A DNA stretch of 64,000 bases from Campylobacter pinnipediorum subsp. pinnipediorum. GTDB taxonomy: Bacteria > Campylobacterota > Campylobacteria > Campylobacterales > Campylobacteraceae. Shown here one piece after another: positions 59,458 to 64,000 of the stretch. The translations under genes and the position numbers were made by a program. How positions within the stretch are numbered: position 1 is the first letter of the stretch; every line of letters begins with the position of its first letter. The notes under the pieces were generated by a model that saw nothing but the letters and a program-made list of their open reading frames with translations, was not told where the DNA came from and did no database searches. Location of the stretch: positions 868,001 through 932,000 of the forward strand of contig NZ_CP012546.1 of the NCBI RefSeq assembly GCF_002021925.1, read 5' to 3'.

Positions 59458-59673
59458 ATGGGATATGAAAACTTTAATACTCAAAATATAACAAATATAA
59501 AAATAGCACAAAATGCAAAAAAATTTGATATAGAAATTTTACAAAATGAAGCTTTTTTAAAGCAAATAACACAAATTTCAAATATAAATATAGGCAATCA
59601 AGATTTAGAAAACATAAAAAATATTTTTAATAGTTTAATCGAAATCGAAGAAAACTTGCAATTAAGCAAATAA
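59458..59673 (+). CDS. Small hypothetical protein
   Basis: 71 residues, Asn/Ile/Gln-rich and probably helical, with NIKNIFNSLIEIEENL near the end. It starts with an ATG 4 bp after pgeF, so it may be the last gene of that operon. There is no recognisable family and no strong ribosome-binding site. Confidence 0.45.
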   Translation: MGYENFNTQNITNIKIAQNAKKFDIEILQNEAFLKQITQISNINIGNQDLENIKNIFNSLIEIEENLQLSK

Positions 59674-59983
59674 TATGTTGTTTTAAACTTGAATAACAAT
59701 TTAATTTTGTATCCAAACATTTAAAACGAAAATATCTTGCATTTAAAATGATAGTAAGTCAAATATCATATAAAACCACTCTCGTTTTAAATACCTTTTA
59801 AAAGCTTTTTAAAAATCACTTTATGGGTATTAAATTCCTCATAAGTCCCCTACTTGTTTTATATTCATATTCTTTAAGCCTTTCGTTTATCTCATTCATA
59901 TTCATTGTAATACCTTTAAATTTTATAATGAATTTAAACATATTTTCAAATAATATCTAAAAATATTACAATTTGTAATGATA
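59674..59983. other. 310-bp gap with one very short possible minus-strand frame
   Basis: AT-rich. On the minus strand 59816-59905 encodes 29 residues (MNMNEINERLKEYEY then KTSRGLMRNLIPIK) behind AAAGG, a plausible but unproven micro-gene or the head of a truncated phage-type gene. A 14-bp string at 59785-59798 recurs after tRNA-Met (see findings). Confidence 0.4.
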
Positions 59984-60739
59984 CTAAAAAATCATAATAA
60001 GCAACTCTTTATTTATCTTATTTGTTTTAGCATTGAGTGTGTATCTTATATTTAGCTCTTTGATTATAAAATCACTATAAAGCTCTCTTACCAAGTCGCA
60101 ATCGTTATAAGAAAGTATAAATTTAGCATTGATATTGCTTAATATATAAGATAAATTTTTATGATCTGCTATATTAAAATCTTTTGGTGTTTTATAATAG
60201 CTTTCAGTACCCACATACGGTGGGTCTAGGTAAAACAAAGTATCTTTACTATCATACTCTTTTATTAATCTTTCATAGCTCATATTCTCTATAATAGCAC
60301 GCTTAAGCTTTCTTGATTGTACTGCAAAATCCCGGTAAATATTTTTAGGATTTCTATTCTTAGCCATAACAAAATTATTACCCTTAGATCCAAAGCTAAG
60401 ACTTATAAGATAAAAGTACAAAGCTGCTCTTTGTATGTTGTTTCTTGGTTTTAGCTTTTTATCTTTTATGAGATAAAAAATCTCTCTACTTCTTAGCATA
60501 TTATTAAGCTCTATGTTTAGGCTTTGTGGTCTTGTTTTTATTATTCTATGTAAATTTATAAGTTCGCCATTTATATCGTTTAATATCTCGCATTTTGATG
60601 GGCTTTTTTGATAAAACACAGATAAAGCTCCACCAAACACCTCTACATACTTATCGTGCTTAGGCATTAAAGCTATTATGTCTTTTGCTAGCTTACTTTT
60701 GCCGCCTACCCAGCCAAATGCTGCTTTTGTTGTTTGCAT
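59984..60739 (-). CDS. Dam-type DNA adenine methyltransferase (class D12)
   Basis: 251 residues. The SAM-binding motif is FGWVGGKSKLAKDII, motif I-associated VEVFGGALSVF, and the catalytic motif IV is DPPY (TLFYLDPPYVGTESYY). D12 enzymes make N6-methyladenine, commonly in GATC. No restriction partner is adjacent, and flanking DNA is decayed, so a prophage or island origin is likely. AAGGAG precedes the ATG. Target site cannot be read from sequence. Confidence 0.9.
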   Translation of the reverse strand: MQTTKAAFGWVGGKSKLAKDIIALMPKHDKYVEVFGGALSVFYQKSPSKCEILNDINGELINLHRIIKTRPQSLNIELNNMLRSREIFYLIKDKKLKPRNNIQRAALYFYLISLSFGSKGNNFVMAKNRNPKNIYRDFAVQSRKLKRAIIENMSYERLIKEYDSKDTLFYLDPPYVGTESYYKTPKDFNIADHKNLSYILSNINAKFILSYNDCDLVRELYSDFIIKELNIRYTLNAKTNKINKELLIMIF

Positions 60740-61592
60740 ACAAACTCCTTACAAAATAAAATATTTTTGCTTGTCTATAAGAAGTTTTGCTAATATTACT
60801 CTGCTTGTTTACAGGAAGGGATTTTATTTTTTCAACTTCGGCGATTGCTTTACAATGCCCTTGTCTTGCCAAAGCTACATAAGATAAACATTTATTTTAC
60901 GTTTAAGACTTCTCTCTATAAACTATTTTAAAAATCTTCTAATAATATTTAAATAGCTATCTAATAGAAAAATCTAGTGTTAATTGTTTAACTACAGGGT
61001 TGTTTTAAATTCTAATATCGAGATATAAGTAGTTGCCCTATTGTATATATATTTTATCACTCCACGATAATTAAAACCCAAGCAAAACCTTAGCCTCTAT
61101 TAATGATATCAAAAGCTCTTCCACGCTTTTTTTAGCATGATATAGTTCACTTGCTTTTTCATCTATTGCAAAAAAGCACACCTTTTTGAGCTACTTCACT
61201 TATACGATCAAATATCCCAACAATCTTGCAAACAGTATCTATATCACTTGTTACGCTGCCCAAAGCACAAAAAACTTTGTTCTATTATTGGAGTTGAAAT
61301 TTTACACTCTCTTAATTTTATTAGTAGCTTTTTGAGTATTTAAAAACCAAGTGCCAAACACCAAAAAATATACAATATCAACACCTTAACAAAACAATCA
61401 CTAATTTACTATTCTCATTTCTTATAGCCCTCACAAAAAATACACAAATAATATTATCTTTTATTTTTAATTATTTTAATTGTAATTTATTTTATCTTAT
61501 TGGGATATAGAGATAACTATAAAATTATTGTATAAAATTTTTGTACTATTATGAAAAATTTAAAGTATTAAAAAATAATATAAAAAAGCTTT
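60740..61592. other. Decayed accessory DNA between dam and prfA
   Basis: No intact gene. It holds a compact block at 60696-60896 whose minus frame stays open for 67 codons without a start (see findings), a broken small membrane-protein gene at 61071-61387, and about 200 bp of AT-rich DNA next to prfA. Confidence 0.6.
61071..61387 (-). pseudogene. Frameshifted small membrane protein gene
   Basis: Three overlapping minus frames add up to one protein: a hydrophobic start (VDIVYFLVFGTWFLNTQKA), then KRECKISTPIIEQ, then a frame change to LGSVTSDIDTVCKIVGIFDR and ISEVAQKGVLF, then another change to AIDEKASELYHAKK and ending EAKVLLGF. The breaks fall at six-base homopolymers (61269-61274 and 61170-61175); removing one base from each restores the frame. 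Product about 100 residues, family unknown. Confidence 0.6.
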
Positions 61593-62660
61593 TTATAACC
61601 CAGCTTCTGTTAAAGCTTCTGCTTGATTATGAGCTATCAATGGATCTATTATCTCATCAAAAAGACCAGCTGCCATTATAGCATCAAGTCTATAAAGAGT
61701 TAGGTTTATACGATGATCGCTTATTCTATTTTGTGGAAAATTATAAGTTCTTATTCTACCACTTCTATCACCGGTTCCTACTTGATTTTTTCTTTCGCTA
61801 ACTTCTTTTTCAAGTCTTTCTTGCTCTTGCTTTTCATAAAGCCTTGCTTTTAAGACTTTCATTGCTGCTTCTTTGTTTTTATGTTGTGATTTTCCGTCTT
61901 GGTTTGTTACAACTATTCCTGTTGGAATATGAGTTATCCTTACAGCACTATCTGTAGTATTTACACTTTGACCACCATGACCTGAACTTCTCATTACATC
62001 TATACGAAGATCATTCATATTTATTTCTATTTCACTATCTTCAACTTCAGGCATAATAGCTACAGTAACAGCAGACGTATGTACCCTGCCCTGACTCTCT
62101 GTTTCAGGAACCCTTTGAACTCTATGAGTACCGCCTTCAAACTTAAGTCTAGAATAAGCACCTTTACCTTTAATCAAAACAATAATTTCTTTAAAGCCAC
62201 CTGCGCTTCCTTCACTCTGCCCAACAACTTCAAATTTCCAGCCTCTAGCATCAGCATAACGAATATAAGCACCAAAAAGATCGCCAACAAACAATGCAGC
62301 TTCATCTCCACCGGTACCAGCTCTTATTTCTAAGAATATATTTTTTTCATCATTTGGATCTTTAGGTATCAATAAAATTTTAATCTTATTTTCAAGCTCA
62401 ACAGTAAGATTTTGAAGTTCTTTTATTTCATCTTTTGCAAGATCGCCAAGCTCAGGATCACCAAGAAGATTTTTATTTTCTTCTATAGAGTTTAAAGTAT
62501 TAAGATATAATGCAGAAACCTGATATATATCTTCTAAAGATGACTGTTCTTTAGATAGAGCGGTCATCTTTTCTATATCAGTAGAAATATTTGGTTCGCT
62601 AAGAAGCTTAGAAATTTCGTTATAACGTTCTAGAAAAGGACGAAGCTTATCAGCTAACAT
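61593..62660 (-). CDS. prfA: Peptide chain release factor 1
   Basis: 355 residues. The PxT stop-recognition tripeptide ([15 protein letters not shown]) marks RF1 for UAG/UAA, and the catalytic GGQ is in [17 protein letters not shown]. It lies 7 bp after rpsT on the same strand, as commonly seen in Campylobacter. Confidence 0.97.
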   Translation of the reverse strand: MLADKLRPFLERYNEISKLLSEPNISTDIEKMTALSKEQSSLEDIYQVSALYLNTLNSIEENKNLLGDPELGDLAKDEIKELQNLTVELENKIKILLIPKDPNDEKNIFLEIRAGTGGDEAALFVGDLFGAYIRYADARGWKFEVVGQSEGSAGGFKEIIVLIKGKGAYSRLKFEGGTHRVQRVPETESQGRVHTSAVTVAIMPEVEDSEIEINMNDLRIDVMRSSGHGGQSVNTTDSAVRITHIPTGIVVTNQDGKSQHKNKEAAMKVLKARLYEKQEQERLEKEVSERKNQVGTGDRSGRIRTYNFPQNRISDHRINLTLYRLDAIMAAGLFDEIIDPLIAHNQAEALTEAGL

Positions 62661-62667
62661 TATATAA

Positions 62668-62937
62668 TTATGCTACTTTAAGTGTATTTACAAGTTTAGC
62701 TAAACGACTAACACGGCGAGCAGCTGTTTGTTTTTTCAAAAATCCCTTGCTTACAAAACTATGGAAACTTTTGTTTGCAACTTTTAAAGCTTCAGTAGCT
62801 TTGTCTAAGTTTTTCTCTTCTACAGCAACTAAAACACTTTTTGTTATGTTTTTAAGCCTTGTTCTATAAAATCTATTTCTTTCTGTTCTTTTTATAGTCT
62901 GTCTTGCTCTTTTTTCAGCAGATTTATGATTTGCCAT
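62668..62937 (-). CDS. rpsT: 30S ribosomal protein S20
   Basis: 89 residues starting [20 protein letters not shown], entirely helical and basic, with [16 protein letters not shown] at the end. Binds 16S rRNA early in assembly. AAAGG precedes the ATG. Confidence 0.97.
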   Translation of the reverse strand: MANHKSAEKRARQTIKRTERNRFYRTRLKNITKSVLVAVEEKNLDKATEALKVANKSFHSFVSKGFLKKQTAARRVSRLAKLVNTLKVA

Positions 62938-63130
62938 AACTAACCTTTTCTTATATTTTTAGTACTTTTTTAAAAGATATTTAAGTCCGAGATTATATTA
63001 AATATAGTATTAAATATAGCTTAATATACTAGTAAACAAATCAAAATAACCATTTTTAAAAAATATATATAATTTTATGATTTATTTTATAAAAATCTAA
63101 GTTTTTTGTGATATAATCACAGCCTAAAAT

Positions 63131-63207
63131 GTCAAGGTAGCTCAGCTGGTTAGAGCGCTGGTCTCATAAGCCGGAGGTCGAGAGTTCAAGTCTCTCTCTT
63201 GACACCA
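63131..63207 (+). tRNA. tRNA-Met (anticodon CAT)
   Basis: 77 bases with a 7-bp acceptor stem (GTCAAGG / TCTTGAC), a D arm GCTCAGCTGGTTAGAGC, an anticodon loop CTCATAA, variable AGGTC, T arm GAGAGTTCAAGTCTCTC, and an encoded CCA. A -10 box TATAAT lies at 63112-63117. Elongator Met is most likely; tRNA-Ile2, whose C34 is modified to lysidine, shares this anticodon. An integrase gene follows, so its 3' end is the probable attachment site. Confidence 0.93.
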
Positions 63208-63222
63208 TTCATACTTTTAAAT

Positions 63223-63386
63223 ACCTTTCAAAACCTTTCACAAAGCCTTATAAAATCGAAGTTTTAAAGCCTTTATACCTTTCAATGATTTTCAATAAAT
63301 TTCAATGATTTTAAGATTTTTTTATTGACTTTTTTATTGACTTGTAAAAAATAATTGAATAAATTTGGTTTTGAGTCAATAAAAAA
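63223..63386. repeat. Clustered short repeats between tRNA-Met and the integrase
   Basis: ACCTTTCA occurs at 63223, 63233 and 63277. TTTCAATGATTTT is repeated at 63280 and 63300, exactly 20 bp apart. TTTTTATTGACT occurs twice in direct order at 63319-63342 and once inverted at 63374-63386, ending 10 bp before the integrase ATG. This is the pattern expected of integrase arm-binding sites or an autoregulatory operator. Confidence 0.5.
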
Positions 63387-63395
63387 GGGATAAAC

Positions 63396-64000
63396 ATGCC
63401 TAAAATAGCTACTTCGCTCACTGCAATATCAATCAAAAATTTAAAACCAAAAGATAAGCCCTACTTTGTAAGCGATGGTTTTAATATGTTAGTTAAAGTC
63501 GCTCCGAACGGAAATAAAACTTTTGTATTTATATATAAAAGTCCAAAGACAAATAAACGTAGGCGACATACAATAGGAACATATCCAACAATGAGTTTAA
63601 GCGAAGCAAGAGAAAAAAGAACAGAGTTACAAAAATTAGTAAATAATGGTATAGATATTTTACAAGAGCAAAATTACAAAGATTTTCAAGCAATATATCA
63701 AGAATACATAAAAACAAGATCAGATGTAACACCAAAACATCTACAAAGAATAAAAAGTATATTTGATAGATTTATATTACCAAAGTTTGCAAATGCTGAT
63801 ATAAAAATCATAACAAGAAAAGATATAATTAATGCACTCTCCCCTATTCAAGATAAACAAGAAACATTAAAGAAAAGTTTAATAGCTTTAAACCATTTCT
63901 ATAAGTATGCATTATTATATGAAGACATAGACCATAATATAATAACAGACATAGATAAAAAACGCTCATAGGCAAAATAGAAGTAACACATTATGCTTTC
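63396..64000 (+). pseudogene. Tyrosine integrase (P4-like), frameshifted and cut by the window edge
   Basis: The open frame gives 191 residues: a DUF4102 arm-binding N-terminus (AISIKNLKPKDKPYFVSDG, and GTYPTMSLSEAREKR) and a core-binding SAM-like domain (about 95-180). It stops at 63969, well short of the usual 390-420 residues and before the catalytic domain. In the third frame translation continues as LIGKIEVTHYAF, which fits the family, so one A appears missing from the A6 run at 63957-63962. AAGGG precedes the ATG. Just downstream of tRNA-Met, it marks an island that continues rightward. Confidence 0.8.

Overview
The window is a low-GC chromosomal segment of an epsilonproteobacterium, almost certainly a Campylobacter. 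The evidence is protein-level similarity and gene order recalled from C. jejuni: rplI-hslV-hslU-era, S4 protein-tsaE-lptB-rpoN, hypBCDEA, ilvI-ilvH-lpxD and mqnP-miaA, plus a competence-type secretion cluster. I cannot name the species; a C. fetus-like lineage is possible.

Layout. 1-7,297 (minus): a tightly overlapping cluster for a type II secretion/MSHA-like system (traffic ATPase, TPR protein, ExeA-like ATPase, secretin, MshI/J/K-like parts), matching the C. jejuni cts natural-transformation genes. 7,358-11,786 (minus): era, hslU, hslV, rplI, argG. 11,787-16,450: an accessory block with a response-regulator remnant, two small membrane proteins, an A9G9 tract, an 89-codon open frame without a good start, a glutaminyl-tRNA synthetase with a YqeY tail, and an unknown 223-aa protein. 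16,504-19,131 (plus): S4 protein, tsaE, lptB, rpoN. 19,132-24,966 (minus): J-domain protein, htpG, and a lipidated subtilisin autotransporter. 25,134-30,476 (plus): two membrane proteins, then hydrogenase maturation genes hypB-C-D-E-A. 30,532-35,222: unknown membrane protein, Tat-exported lactate-oxidase-like flavoenzyme, and a YbgA/photolyase pair. 35,837-38,938 (minus): lpxD, ilvH, ilvI. 39,088-43,192 (plus): a coiled-coil autotransporter and ftsK. 43,233-50,907: small membrane protein, D-amino acid aminotransferase, AsmA-like protein, groES-groEL behind a CIRCE operator, and a phosphohexomutase. 50,925-59,673: membrane HTH protein, unknown protein, mqnP, miaA, AI-2E family permease, M48 lipoprotein protease, NFU protein, then a compact plus-strand run murE-panD-ribE-pgeF. 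59,674-61,592: a small accessory patch with a solitary Dam-type methylase and decayed reading frames. 61,593-62,937 (minus): prfA and rpsT. 63,131-64,000: tRNA-Met(CAU) followed by a frameshifted tyrosine integrase, i.e. the left end of a tRNA-inserted island that leaves the window.

How it works together: most of the window is housekeeping (translation quality, protein folding, envelope, branched-chain amino acids, cofactors, NiFe hydrogenase maturation). The accessory content sits in three places: between argG and the rpoN cluster, around dam, and downstream of tRNA-Met. The most distinctive points are GlnRS in a lineage usually thought to use the GatCAB route, an 8-bp tandem repeat inside a competence gene, an ftsK frame that seems to begin at ATT, and reading-frame breaks at six-base homopolymers in two mobile-region genes. 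I did not find a convincing new defence or CRISPR system.
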